Source: Lithodes maja (lineage: Eukaryota > Arthropoda > Malacostraca > Decapoda > Lithodidae). From it: a stretch of DNA of 64,000 nucleotides. The notes below the pieces were generated by a model that was not told the origin of the DNA, did no database searches, and saw only the letters and a list, made by a program, of their open reading frames with translations. Below, one piece after another: positions 1-9,906 of this stretch (position 1 is its first letter; the number at the start of each line of letters is the position of its first letter). A program made the translations under genes and the position numbers. The DNA lies in the NCBI GenBank assembly GCA_037953745.1, contig JBAKBP010000702.1, positions 62,001-126,000 on the forward strand. Reading direction: 5' to 3'.

Positions 1-337
1 TGTGGGACTCCGTTTGGAAAGTTTCTGATTTTTGATGACTGACCGGCAAAAGATACGTGTGCACATCTGCCTGCTAGGAAGTTGGCCAGCCACCTTTTTG
101 TGTTGTTGTGCATGTTTGTGTTGTCGATTTTGTTTGTTAGGTTGTGGCGGGGGATGGCATCGAAGGCTTTACTAATGTCGAGTGTGGCTAATAGTGATCT
201 GTGTGGTGGTCTAGCTGAGTTGATGCCGTCAAAAGCTCTTTGTGTAAGGTCTGTGAGAAGAGTGTTTGTGGAGTGCAGTGGTCTAAAGCCATGTTGTGTT
301 GGAGCTAGGGGTAGGTCGGGTGTAATTAGTTGTAATA
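1..337 (-). mobile_element. LINE B fragment (reverse transcriptase part)
   Basis: The minus strand of this segment matches the reverse-transcriptase region of the longer LINE B copy at about 21709-22044, including the stretch that encodes LATLDISKAFDAIPRHN. The left side runs off the window. The right side stops abruptly near base 337, where an unrelated plus-strand LINE begins. It is a dead fragment with no start, endonuclease or tail. The apparent plus-strand open frame here is only its antisense. Confidence 0.85.
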
Positions 338-1629
338 GAAAACCTTGTTACTTTCAATGCTTCCAAAACTCAATTTTTCCATCTGTCTACTCGTCACCCC
401 CTTCCAGTAAACTATGACCTACTCTTCAACAACATACAAATTAACCCTTCACCTTCTCTTAATATTCTTGGTGTCTCTTTTTCTTCTGATCTCTCTTGGA
501 AAGATCATATTACCACTCTAGCTAAAACAGCTTCCCAGGAGCTGGGTGTGCTAAACCGCCTCCAGGGGTTCTTTACCCCTGCGCAGCTTCTTGCTCTGTA
601 CAGGGGCATAGTACGTCCATGTATTGAGTATTGTTTACACGTGTGGGGAGGATCCTCTCACACAGCACTTAAACAAAGTAGAAAAGAAAGCCTTCCATTT
701 CTTTAACTCACGTCCATTCACCAATTCTCTGCAGTCTCTCGCTCTCCTCCGCAATGTTGCATCTCTCTCACTATTCTACACTATTACAATAATCAGTGTT
801 CCTCAGAGCTCTCTCAGTGTATTCCACCCCCTCTTCGTAGAGCACGTAGCACCCGTCTTGCAACACAATCCCACCCCTACTCTGTGCAACTCTTCAACCC
901 AAGACTGAAACGTTATTCTCAGTCTTTCTTCTATTCAACAGCTGAGCTCTGGAACTCTCTCCTAGAATCAGTCTTTCCCTCTTCATATGACTTAACCCTC
1001 GGTTCCCGGTTGGGCTCTGAGGATCCCATAACAAACTAGGGCCCGGCACCCAGATGAGCTCATGAGCACCATAAGCTTGAAAGCCTATTAAGCTTATTTT
1101 GAAAGCAGTGCGTCCGACGCATGTAAACACAACCAGTCGGAGCGACGCGCACTGTCAAGAACAAGAAAGAGAAGTCGCACTTTTGTTGTTATTGTTTTGG
1201 AGAACAAGGATTAGTGTTGATATTGTCTGGTTATTGCTAACATCGCAACGAAACTCTCTCCACGAAAATCGCAGAAATATATGCTCCACGGAAATCGTCA
1301 TCACAACTGAACCAGTTCACCTAGAGAGCTCTACTCAATGCCAGTCTACAGATACGAAACAGGGCTACGGTTTTAGATGTGCGTGAATTCTCTAGCAGTT
1401 AAAATAACAAAGATAGGGCTAGCCTATTACAAAGTTTTTCGGCCAGATCTCCCGGGTTTCAGGGCTATCCTATAGAAGGCGAGACCGGTCTGTGAGGGTT
1501 AAATTGCTTCAAACTCTGTGTGTCCAGGCATTTTGTCTCGAATGTCCCTTGATTTTGGCCCTGTCACTCTTTCAACTCTGGGGGAAGCACTCGCTACAGG
1601 CAGTTCTGCCTTTTGTCTCCCTAACTGAA
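338..1629 (+). mobile_element. LINE F 3' fragment, split by a TTAA MITE
   Basis: The plus strand encodes the post-catalytic part of a non-LTR reverse transcriptase: NILGVSFSSDLSWKDHI, then a thumb segment with AELWNSL, and a 3' tail ending in a lysine-codon-rich A-rich stretch. The frame breaks near 690. At 992 it is interrupted by a 511-bp TTAA-flanked element and resumes at 1503. A second copy of the same LINE at 45907-46345 lacks the insertion. The family resembles Jockey/I-type elements by its C-terminal sequence; the exact clade is uncertain. Confidence 0.75.
992..1502 (+). mobile_element. piggyBac-type MITE (MITE A)
   Basis: TTAA at 992-995 and 1499-1502 bounds a 511-bp unit with inverted ends that begin CCCTC and end GAGGG. 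The related LINE F copy at 46210-46213 has a single TTAA at the same place, which is the empty site. The interior shares with the other MITEs of the window the segments GTCCGACGCATGTAAAC and AGAGAGCTCTACTCAA. Its two subterminal modules start at 1005 and 1049, 44 bp apart; here the two differ from each other. No coding capacity. Confidence 0.92.
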
Positions 1630-1639
1630 AAAAATAAAA

Positions 1640-2435
1640 AATAAATAAAAGAAGGAAAGTTTTCGGAGCAATGGAAAGTATGAGGAAGTTGAGAAATATC
1701 AGAATGAAAGTTAAAAGTGCAATGTAACAAGGGATAGTTGTACCAACAGTGATGTATGGGGCTGAGACATAGGTTCTGATGAAAAAGGAGAGAAGAAACC
1801 TGGATGTGATGGATATGAGCTATTTGAGGAGTATGTGTGGTGTGACTTGTAGAGACAGATTGAGGAATGAAGAGATACGTAGGAGAGTGGAGCAGCAGGA
1901 ACGTTTGTCGGCCAGAGTGGATAGAAGGGTGCTGAGCTGGTATGGACATGTTGAGCGAATAGAAGATGAAAGGCTTACAAAGAGAATAAGGCCACAGGCC
2001 GTAGCTCGATTGGTAGAGCGTTCGCCTGCTAACCGTGAGGTTGACGGTTCAAGCCTCGGGCCAGCCAGTGAGTTATTGGCAGATGTCAGTGCTGTTGGTG
2101 AACGGTGCGGTCTAGCAATCTGTGGCAACTATTCACTAAGTCCCTGATTCATCAGGGCACCCACCCTAGCCTTGCTATGCAGCAGGGAGTGTATGGTGGT
2201 AAAAACTGCATCATACAAGGGGAGGTAGAGGGGTAGGAAGATCTCCATTGAGATGAAGAAACTGTGAGGACAAGCGTTGGAAGATAAGAGGAAGGACTAT
2301 AGATCAGGCAAGAGAAGTGGTAATAAATAGGAATGAATGGAGAATGCTAGTGAATAGATGAGTATAAACGCGGTCGTTCGGGAGAGTGGGTCAGGCGCCA
2401 GTTGGACTAGATAGTAGTCCGTCTGGCGCCTGGCC
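1640..2435 (+). mobile_element. RTE-like LINE 3' fragment
   Basis: Plus-strand translation gives the tail typical of RTE-type endonuclease/reverse transcriptase proteins: LDVMDMSYLRSMCGVTCRDR, then WYGHVERIEDERLTKRI. A SINE interrupts it near 1990, and the LINE resumes with AT-rich sequence matching the copy at 36640-37060. A hairpin (TCAGGCGCCAG at 2391, CTGGCGCCTG at 2423) sits at the 3' end. The fragment is 5'-truncated and has stop codons in the upstream part, so it is inactive. Confidence 0.7.
1990..2229 (+). repeat. tRNA-derived SINE
   Basis: A polymerase III A box (TAGCTCGATTGGTAGAGCG, 2002-2020) and B box (GGTTCAAGCCT, 2046-2056) lie within a tRNA-like head of about 68 nt. GGCC and CGGGCC could pair as a degraded acceptor stem, and the anticodon-loop position reads GCT. 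A tRNA-unrelated body follows to about 2229. It sits inside an RTE-like LINE at a point where another copy is continuous, which supports insertion. The exact 3' boundary and target duplication are not clear. Confidence 0.7.
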
Positions 2436-2699
2436 CGGGGAGCCGGTAGAAATGAAGGGTACGCCTGGATGCATGGTGGGCGGGCTTGTGGTGGTACAGC
2501 TTCGCTGCATGTCTGCCTGCGGAAATCGGAGCCTGTCTGGGAGATTTGGGACCTGGGAATCTTATGCTGGGGACCCCAAATGGGCCTGGATCTCTGGATA
2601 TTTCTTCTGGACGACCTACTGTAGATGTGTGTGATTTTGTGTTTTGTTTTGTGTTTTGTTTTGTGTAATGTTGTGTTATCCCTGTTCGGGCTCTGTCTT
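2436..2699. other. Unclassified 264-bp stretch
   Basis: This GC-richer segment after the RTE hairpin ends in a TTTTG-type simple repeat (2631-2668). I see no protein motif and no clear repeat match elsewhere in the window. It may be flanking DNA or the remainder of the LINE tail. Confidence 0.4.
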
Positions 2700-3890
2700 A
2701 AGTCTGTGGCTAACACTGATGTTACGAAGACGATGGAAAAGCACCATACATTATGTGATGCCAAATTTGCTCAGCAAGATAAGGTACTGTACGAGTGTTT
2801 TTTGGTGAAGCGTGCTGAATGGTGCCTTTTGACTTGACCAATATTGATTTAAAAAGCCAGGCAAGCACACAAGAAGATGGAGTTGAAGGAGGCCTGTGGC
2901 TTTACTGAGGGCTGGCTGCATAGGTTTAAGAGCAGGCACAGAATAAGGCTGCTTGATCTACAGTATGTGGCGAGATGTGGAAGTCTGATGACGACAATGC
3001 TGAAGTGGATTTCAAGGGCACATTCAGGTAGCTATTAGAAGAGTATGATATTTCGCACCAGAATGCCATCTACAATGCGGATGAAACAGCACTGTACTAC
3101 AGAATGATGCCCGAGTCAACACTGGCAGGCCCTTCGGAGAGAGTTGCTGTAGAATTCAAGAAAAACAAAGACAGAAGTCACAGCCCTCTTATGCTCAAAT
3201 ACCACTGGTACTCACAAACACCAAAAGGAGTTGAAATAGGGGAGCTATCCCCCCGCCAAAGGCGACTTTCTAGGGACTTTCCTAGCTGATGCCGAGAGGA
3301 TTGGGTTCTAGTCATGTGGTGATGAGCTGGTCTATCAGAGTGTGAGCTGAGCGATCTCTGCCATACCCATAGCTTACTCTGACTGTTCCTTTTACTTATA
3401 TATCTTCTAGATCTCAAGTGACGGCGTCTTTTCCGTGGATTGACCTCCCTACTGCCAACCTAGAAGTTGGCAGATTGGGAGCCAAAGTGTCACATTTTCC
3501 CCTGGCCTCTCAACTTTCCCTTCATAACTGCTGAGGGGCACAGGGCCTTGGGTGGGGCTTTGGTTTCCCGGGTGTATCCGCACCCTCCTCAGCTCCCTGC
3601 TTTGGAGTGGCTTCGGTCACCCAGGCTTTGTTAGTGGTACGCAGGGAGGGTTTTGTGGGGCTGCTCGTTTATGGCCTTGGCCTTGCTCAAAACCTTGGGG
3701 CTGTTCGGCCCGACAGTCTGGGGAACAACAACAACAACACCGATCTCTTGTCATTGGCAAAGCAAGATGTCTCACTGCCTCCAAGAATACTGTCCCTTTT
3801 CCAGTGGATTATGACAACCAGGCAAGAGCCAGTGATACAATGATATACTGTACCTGCGAAAGTAGTTATAGAGCTTTCCAATGACACTTG
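2700..3890 (+). pseudogene. Tigger/pogo-like DDE transposase, broken
   Basis: The plus strand shows the order expected for a Tigger/jerky-type transposase. A CENP-B-like DNA-binding segment (GFTEGWLHRFKSRHRIRLL, about 2898-2955) is followed by the start of the DDE domain (YNADETALYYRMMP, about 3070) and by a stretch resembling the family's TGTHK...LVIGKA region. That region is cut after codons for TGTHK at about 3216 by a SINE and continues at about 3738 with RSLVIGKARCLTASKN. Several frameshifts and stops separate the pieces. The family's role is cut-and-paste transposition at TA; this copy cannot encode it. Confidence 0.75.
3221..3737 (+). repeat. SINE-like element S, copy 1
   Basis: This is the same ~520-bp repeat found at 8191-8722 and 17745-18259. 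It starts within GTTGAAATAGGGGAGCTATC, passes a conserved TGGAGTGGCTTCGGTCACCC segment, and ends with GGGGCTGTTCGG...GGGGAACAACAACAACAAC, the same tail as LINE B. The first ~25 bp of the family are missing. It lies in the Tigger-like transposase, whose frame resumes directly after it. A short AACACC repeat on both sides may be the target duplication. Confidence 0.85.
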
Positions 3891-4144
3891 AATAATTTCT
3901 GTACGACGTCTGGTTGTCTTGCAACAATTTTGTAGAGGTCGGCCAAAATTGCTAAAAATGAGCGGTTTCGAGCTGTTTTCGCTATATGTAACGCTGCAAT
4001 CATGCGAGAGACATCTCTGAGTTACCTCAGTGCTGACTCAGACTTTGTGGGCGACGGATGAAGGCGCCCTGCACTGCCTGCAACAGCTTTCCTTGCGAAG
4101 CTGATTTCGGTGTCCGTCTGGTGACGAGCACAGCAACTTGCCCG
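3891..4144. other. Intergenic or intronic DNA, nothing recognised
   Basis: No repeat family, domain or exon is recognisable. It lies on the 3' side of the ROCK PH exon in the direction of that gene, so it may be intron. I looked for the rest of the ROCK PH domain here and did not find it. Confidence 0.4.
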
Positions 4145-4590
4145 TTAACCCGTGGAGCCCCGGCTAGTTTTGTAATGTTTGTTCACCAGAACCCGGCCGG
4201 TTTTCAAAAAATTGTTTTATTCCAGAAACAATAGCAAATGGGTTAGGAATGAAGGAAAAACCACGTAAAACCGCTCAAAAAGCTTAAAGAATGGTCCTAC
4301 AGAGCCCGCGAAAATGTATTTTACAAGAGTAAAAAATTGAAGGCAATTACCCCAAAATACCAGGTTATTGCGCGCTCACGCGCACGCACGTCGACTTTGA
4401 GAGTTTTCAACCATCGGCACGGTTGCGTGGGATACGTACACAGTTCCCATACAAATCTGAGCCCTCTCGAGTGGCTACACCTGAGGTTACGGTCGGAGCA
4501 ATTAGGGTGACTCGTCAGATGCGTCGCTGGGGCTGTGCGTTACATACATCGCCGACGCGTCAGACGCGTCGCTGGGGCTGTACGGGTTAA
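4145..4590 (-). mobile_element. piggyBac-type MITE (MITE H)
   Basis: TTAA at 4145-4148 and 4587-4590 bounds inverted ends (TTAACCCGTGGAGCCCCGGC against TTAACCCGTACAGCCCCAGC). Read from the right end, the motif AGCCCCAGCGACGC occurs twice, 45 bp apart, each followed by CTGACGNGTC. That is the same paired arrangement as in the other TTAA elements, with a different module sequence. No coding capacity. Confidence 0.8.
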
Positions 4591-4644
4591 TAATGTAAAC
4601 TTGAAAATGAGGATGTGCAGTATTTAATGAACCACATGCAAGTA

Positions 4645-5186
4645 CAGTAGTCCCTCGAATTTTGCGTCTTTCAAATTTGCGAAATTTCTATTTTGCGAAC
4701 GGGACCCAAGATTTGACCTTTTTTGCGGGACTTGATATGTGCGATATTACTTGAGTTTTGCGGGTGGCGCCAAATGATACGGGGTTTCCGCACTAGTTTT
4801 CAGGGGGGGAGGGGTAGCAGGGTCGTGACGTCGGGCCGCCCTGCGGCCCATTGTTTACTGTTTATAGATTCTCTCACGCTCCTATATGTTCTCACGCTCT
4901 CGCATAATCGACTTCCTTGGGCAAAATTGAAGTGTTACCTGTGCCCTGGGTCCCCTGAATCTGTATTTCTGTGTTTTTCTTTATTGTAGGATGTATAATT
5001 AAGTGTACTGTATGTGTCATAATGTGTGTACAAACAAGGACGAAAATCACCAAAAAATAGGCCCTCGATGATGAGATGTCGACTATATTCAATTAATCCC
5101 ATAAGGTTAGTTACTTGAAATTTGCGATTTTGAATTTTGCGGGCTGCAATGTCGACCATATTCTCGCAAAATTCGAGGGAGTACTG
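4645..5186. mobile_element. pogo/Tigger-type MITE
   Basis: Ends CAGTAGTCCCTCGAATTTTG and, on the other strand, CAGTACTCCCTCGAATTTTG form a 20+ bp terminal inverted repeat, flanked by TA at 4643-4644 and 5187-5188. Repeats of TTTGCG occur just inside both ends. This is the standard layout of non-autonomous Tigger/pogo elements. No transposase remains in the 542 bp. Confidence 0.85.
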
Positions 5187-5256
5187 TAGTGACACACAGG
5201 CTATAATAAGCAAGCAATTGTTAAATCAATAATAGTTAGTTAGTTATGTAGAGCAG

Positions 5257-5304
5257 ATTAACCAGACCACTGAGTTCCATACGGAACTCTCATAGGTCTG
5301 GCTA
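5257..5304. repeat. Small hairpin
   Basis: CCAGACC and GGTCTGG flank GAGTTCC and GGAACTC to give a two-step stem with a short loop. TTAA precedes it and a CTAA follows. It could be a tiny fold-back element or a remnant of one. Function unknown. Confidence 0.55.
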
Positions 5305-5418
5305 AATCAATAATAAAGATAAATAGTTTTTAATGAACAAAAACTTAAATCAAGTAACAAACAAATTACATTAAGAATAAGGATGGGTAGGAACTAATGA
5401 ACCAGATGCAACACATAC

Positions 5419-5578
5419 GTTAAGTCGAGGATGAGGATGGGGTCTGAGTTTTGCTTGTCGTTCTCAGAGTTGTAGAAGATGATTTTCCTGGATGAGACGA
5501 CGACATACTGCCGCCGCCACCCGTGTCTCTTAATGTTCTGCTTATTGGGGATGGATAGCCAACCTTCTAGCCGCGTGT
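5419..5578 (-). CDS. ROCK/Rok: ROCK homologue exon: start of PH domain
   Basis: This 160-nt exon reads on the minus strand as TRLEGWLSIPNKQNIKRHGW followed by RRQYVVVSSRKIIFYNSEN and DKQNSDPILILDL. That is the first part of the pleckstrin-homology domain of Rho-associated protein kinase, the module that helps place this cytoplasmic actomyosin-regulating Ser/Thr kinase at membranes. The acceptor (CTCTCTCCCAG) and donor (GTATGTG) fit exactly. The exon starts with two bases that complete the codon left open by the upstream exon at 9398, giving Asp. The rest of the PH domain and the C1 insert should lie in later exons and are not in the window. Confidence 0.92.
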
Positions 5579-6084
5579 CTGGGAGAGAGAAATATTACTG
5601 TAAATCAAAATCTACATTACTCACTAAACAAAGACTGAAAAAATGCTGATATCTTGTCAAGGTCATGATTATATTGACATAACTTTATGTAAAATGTACA
5701 ATAAATAGCCAAGATGAACATATTTAGTGGGTGTGGTAGTACGTCCTAGCGTGTTTCACATGCTCACATCCAGTCGGGGGATACCTCAACAGCGTATACA
5801 GACTAATAACACACACAACAGAGCCACTACAACAGCTTCCTCTCTCTCCAACACTCCTTCTCCCCTCTCAACACTCTTTGAAAAGTAGATATGAGGTGCC
5901 GTTGTAAAGGCTTATCCCTCAATACCTTCATCTGACCTGACCTATCAATAATTATAATTATTCATTAGTAAACAAATGCAAACAATTGTTCCTCTACAAT
6001 TTGACCAGTCCATGTAAAGTATTGTGGAGCTTCAGAGCATTTTTCCTGGTTTTATATCACTAATGGTACATAATCTTGTTTATC
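5579..6084 (-). other. ROCK intron, nothing recognised
   Basis: AT-rich intron sequence with a pyrimidine-rich patch near 5830-5870. No repeat family or exon is evident. Confidence 0.5.
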
Positions 6085-6145
6085 TTCAATGGTTATAAAC
6101 TAATAAGATCAGTTATTGGTGATTATACTTCTGGGTAAAAAAATG
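6085..6145 (-). pseudogene. Degenerate copy of a ROCK exon 3' end
   Basis: On the minus strand this shares ACTGATCTTATTAGT and an ATTGAAGA core with the better-preserved copy at 6196-6262. It has no usable donor and its frame is broken. I read it as the most decayed unit of a small tandem array of exon-end duplicates. Confidence 0.4.
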
Positions 6146-6195
6146 TATAGGCTACTGTATGTAGAGTTTATAATTCACTGTATGAATGTGCACAA

Positions 6196-6262
6196 TACTA
6201 AACCAGCTCCTCAATGTTGTTATCCACACCACTAATAAGATCAAATGTTGCCAACTGTACTT
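6196..6262 (-). other. Duplicated ROCK exon end (possible alternative exon)
   Basis: The minus strand reads LATFDLISGVDNNIEEL followed by GTTTAGT, very like the 3' end of the ROCK exon at 9398 (...GADNDIEEL, donor GTTAGT). The similarity continues into the intron. An AG (GAAGTACAG) precedes it. It could be an alternative small exon for the linker between coiled coil and PH domain, or an unused duplicate. The phase matches: removing the donor leaves one G to join the PH exon. Confidence 0.5.
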
Positions 6263-6283
6263 CTTCAGATAACACTGACACTC

Positions 6284-7800
6284 TCTTGTATTTACCTAAT
6301 TGTATTTACCTAATTGTAGTTTACAGGAGTTGAGCTAAGCTCGTGTTGTCCCGTCTCTCAGTCTACTTTTATCCAATTTTTTCTTGAAAATATGGATGTT
6401 CCTTGCCCCTACCACCTCCTCCTCCAGCCCATTCCATTTGTCAATACATCTATAAGGGAAGCTAAACTTCCTGATATCGTTCTTGCAGGTAGGTCTTTTT
6501 ACTTTGTAGCTGTGGCCTCTAGTTATTCCTGTATCCATAATTAATATATCCTCCCTATCCAGCCTCTCCAGCCCCCGGGTGCATTTGTACATCATTATCA
6601 TGTCTCCCCTCTCTCTCCTCTCTTTTAGACTCGGTAGATTTAATTTGTCTAGCCTCCCTTCATATGGCAGTTCTCTGAGACTTGGAACCAATCTAGTAAC
6701 TGCTCTCTGGATTCTTTCTAACTTGTGAATAGGCTTCTTTAGATGCAGGGACCACACCACTGCTGCATACTCCAATCTTGGTCTAATCATACTTTTTATA
6801 ATTTTCGCTACCATGGTCTCATCCAAGTAGTTCAGAGCAACTTTCATATTCCCGGCCATTGCATACATTCCGCTAAAGAGCTTGTTAATATTTCTCTGGC
6901 GACAAGTTATCTTGTATAATCAACCCTAAATCCTTTTCTTTTTCGGCCTTGCTAATTATATTATCTCCCATCCTGTACTCCCAATTTGGTCTATTCACAC
7001 TTCTTCCCATATTTAACACATGGCATTTACTTATATTAAATTTCATTTTCCACTTGGTGCTCCATTCGTATATTTTATCTAAATCCCCTTGCAGCTCCTC
7101 ACAACTACTTTTATTTGTTATTTGTCTCATAATTTTTACGTCATCTGCAAACATTGACATGTAGGAGTTTATGCCTATCGGCAGGTCATTCACGTACATA
7201 AGGAACATGAGAGGTGCCAACACAGATCCCTGCGGCACACCACTCTCAACTTTCCGCCACGATGAGTAAGTTCCTCTAATGTTGGTCCTCATTTCCCTAT
7301 CTGTTAAATAGCTCTCCATCCATTTCAGCAAACTCCCCCTGACACATCCTAGCGTCTCAAGCTTAGATAACAATCTCTTATGTGGTACCTTATCAAATGC
7401 TTTGGAAAGGTCTAAGTAGACGCAGTCCACCCATCCGCCTCTTTCTTGGAGTACATCTATCACCCTACTGTAATAACATAGCAAACTGGTAACACAAGAT
7501 GTCCCTTCTCTGAATCCAAATTGCTTTAGGGTTATTATCTTCTTTCTCTCCAACATTTTCATCCATCTCTTCCTAATTAGCTTTTCACAAATCTTGCATA
7601 CAATACTAGTACCGTAAGTGAAACTGGTCTATAGTTTAGAGGGTCCACAGGGTTTCCATTCTTGTATATCGGAATGATATTAGCTCTTTTCCATTCAACA
7701 GGAACCTGTCCTTTATCTAAGGAAGCTTGAATTATGTCCCTCACTGGCTCCACTAATTGCTCTGCACACACCTTTAAAATGTGTTTAAATACCAGCCCAC
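6284..7800 (-). mobile_element. LINE D, CR1-like, 5'-truncated and frameshifted
   Basis: Three minus-strand frames follow in order: 7577-7804 (VEWKRANIIPIYKNGNPVDP, RT motif region), 6885-7562 (CVYLDLSKAFDKVPHKRLL, SGVPQGSVLAP, MFADDVKIM catalytic YADD-like box) and 6335-6868 (RPRLEYAAVVWS, thumb). The endonuclease and ORF1 are missing. Frameshifts separate the pieces. The 3' tail is a TATTTACCTAATTG tandem repeat next to GTTTACAGGAGTTGAGC, shared with LINE C. It lies in the ROCK intron. Confidence 0.88.
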
Positions 7801-9228
7801 ACAAAATTTGGACATAACAAAGAAACTACCACCACAGTGGCAAACATACTCGGGGGGAGCAACTCTCGCCGAGGCCACTGATGGACGGCCGAAACAACTC
7901 CAGGTAAACTCCAGGTAGTATATAAACAATACATAAGATCAGTGATGGAATATGCAAGCCCTGCCTGGGCATCTAACCTAGCTGAAAGACATCATAAGAC
8001 CTTGTAAACTATTCAAAACAAAGCCCTAAAAATCATCACAGGCTGCACAGCTACTACACCTACAGATCACCTACATAAAAAAACAAACAAAGTCCTCAAA
8101 GTCAAAGACCATGTGCTGTGGACATGAGAGGCACTCAATTCCTGGCTGCAGCCTCCACAAGCCAATACTATCCACTACACTACATGGCAGGGCGGGTGCC
8201 CGACCCCGAAAGGGGTTGAAATAGGGGAGCTATCCCCCCGCCAAAGGCGGCTTTCTAGGGCCTTTCCTAGCTGATGCTGAGAGGATTGGGTTCTAGTCAT
8301 GTGGTGATGGGCTGGTCTATCAGAGTGAGAACTGAGCGATCTCTGCCATTCCCATAGCTTGCTCTTACTGTTCCTTTTACTTATATATTTTCTAGATCTC
8401 AAGTGACGGCGTCTCTTCCGTGGATTGACCTCCCAATCTACCAAGATTGGAAGACAAAGCGTCACATTTTTCCTTTGCCCCTCAACTTTCTCTTCATAAT
8501 TGCTGAGGGGCACAGGGCCCTGGGTGGGGCTTTGGTTTCCCGGGCGTTTCCGCACCCTCCTCAGCTCCCCGCCATGGAGTGGCTTCGGTCACCCAGGCTT
8601 TATTGTGGTCGTCAGGGAGGGTTCTGTGGGGGCGCTCGGTTATGGCCTTGGAATTGCTCGGGGCCTTGGGGCTGTTCAGCCAGGCAGCTTGGGGAACAAC
8701 AGGAACAACAACAACAACAACAACTACACTACATGGCAGCACACCCACAGACACCAAGGAATATCAAAACAACACCCAGCACACGGTATCACACACAAAT
8801 ACTGCCATCTCTTCCTCCCTGCCCACCCCCAACCAGATTCCAGAAGCACATCCATGCTCATATAGCTTGCCGTTCCATCAAATCACTCATAGACAACATG
8901 AAGCTGCAGGCACGTAATCTATCCTTCTGAGTCCTCCCTTCCTCGCGAGGATAGAGTCCATCTGGCCAGGCTGAGATGTGGGCACCATCCAGCTTTTCTG
9001 AGCTATCAGAAGAGACTGGATATCTCCGTTATTGACACCTGCCCAGGATGCAACACGGCACCCCATACTATTAAACACATCATAGAAGACTGCATTCTAC
9101 ACATTTCACTTACGCCAACAACATAATCTACACTCCTTGAGAGCCCTGTGGGAAAGCCCGATTGTGGCCATGGCCTTCCTTAGGGACTCGGGGCTGTTCA
9201 GCCAGGCAGCTTAGGGAACAACAATAAC
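7797..9228 (+). mobile_element. LINE B 3' fragment with nested SINE
   Basis: Matches LINE B from its RT thumb (VYKQYIRSVMEYASPAWASN) through the zinc-finger tail to GGGAACAACAATAACAA at 9228. An ~80-bp unrelated piece sits at 7839-7917, and SINE-like element S is inserted at 8191-8722. The fragment is 5'-truncated, abuts LINE D and ends next to the duplicated exon piece at 9236. Confidence 0.85.
8191..8722 (+). repeat. SINE-like element S, copy 2, with 17-bp target duplication
   Basis: A 532-bp unit inserted into a LINE B fragment, flanked by the perfect 17-bp repeat ACTACACTACATGGCAG (8174-8190 and 8723-8739). It begins GGCGGGTGCCCGACCCCGAA and ends in GGGAACAACAGGAACAACAACAAC. The long target duplication and the simple-repeat tail show target-primed reverse transcription. 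Its middle (GTGACGGCGTCTCTTCCGTGG, TGGAGTGGCTTCGGTC) resembles the LINE B 5' untranslated region and its tail is the LINE B tail, so LINE B is the likely helper. Confidence 0.92.
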
Positions 9229-9235
9229 AACTAGC

Positions 9236-9300
9236 TCACCTCTTCAATGTCATTATCGACCCTGTTGCTGAATCAAATGTCAGCAACCGTTACTTTTTCA
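9236..9300 (-). other. Duplicated ROCK exon end (second copy)
   Basis: Minus strand: ...TCGATAATGACATTGAAGAG then GTGAGC, encoding VDNDIEE with a good donor. It matches the last codons of the ROCK exon at 9398 and the copy at 6196. The reading frame upstream has a stop (GACATTTGA in one frame) and the acceptor is unclear, so use as an exon is unproven. Confidence 0.45.
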
Positions 9301-9397
9301 TCATCTGTTGAGCGTGTCCATGTCTGGACCAGCATTTCTGGTAGATAACACTTTGTAGAATCACAATTAGTTATAAAAAACAATCCACACTACTAAC

Positions 9398-9614
9398 CCA
9401 GTTCCTCAATGTCGTTATCTGCCCCGCTACTGAGAGAGGCAGCATCACTGTTAATGTTGGCAATTGTGCGATGGAGGGACTCTATCTCCGAGTCCTTGGA
9501 GTCCACTTCCATCTGTAGTTTGACCCGCGTCTGAATCTCCTCGTACACCAGCGCTTGCTGCTCCTGGATCTCCTTCTGGTGTTTTGACACCATCTGGGAG
9601 AACTTGTCACGCTC
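9398..9614 (-). CDS. ROCK/Rok: ROCK homologue exon: coiled coil to linker
   Basis: This 217-nt exon reads ERDKFSQMVSKHQKEIQEQQ, then ALVYEEIQTRVKLQMEVDSK, DSEIESLHRT, and ends SSGADNDIEEL plus one base. It aligns by eye with the segment of Rho-associated kinases between the Rho-binding region and the PH domain; the MVxKHQKE and DSEIE-type heptads are characteristic. The acceptor is CCTTGTAG and the donor GTTAGT. Phase 0 at the start fits the exon at 12071, and the leftover G fits the PH exon at 5419. Two or three partial copies of its 3' end lie downstream. Confidence 0.93.
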
Positions 9615-9906
9615 CTACAAGGCACGGGCACAGAAAAGGGTTAGAAAATCTTTGTTTATACACTTTTAACATCTATATATTGCTTGACGCCCTAATCCCC
9701 GAGGGGGTGGCCACAAATGAATCGCCTCCATGCAACACTGTCAGTATTATTATCATATAATTTTTAAGATGGGAAGGAAAATTATAATAAAATAATATAA
9801 ATTATATTAATACTGTATATAAAATACTGTATAGTAAAAAATTGGTGAAAAGAAGTAGTTATTGTAATGAAATTACAAGCATAAGGTTCAAATATAACTC
9901 ACTCCA
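9615..9906 (-). other. ROCK intron, AT-rich
   Basis: About 290 bp of AT-rich sequence with ATAATATAAATTATATTAAT-like simple DNA near 9785-9815. No exon or repeat family seen. Confidence 0.5.

Noticed and set aside
82..417. 111-residue plus-strand open frame
   Set aside because: It is the antisense of a LINE B reverse-transcriptase fragment; the same shadow frame appears opposite LINE B at 21564-21914.
2002..2063. Functional tRNA gene (anticodon GCT)
   Set aside because: The acceptor and anticodon stems are imperfect, there is no serine-type variable arm, and a SINE body follows directly inside a LINE.
3970..4140. Next ROCK exon after the PH start
   Set aside because: A GC-richer patch with possible splice sites, but its translations do not resemble the rest of the PH domain.
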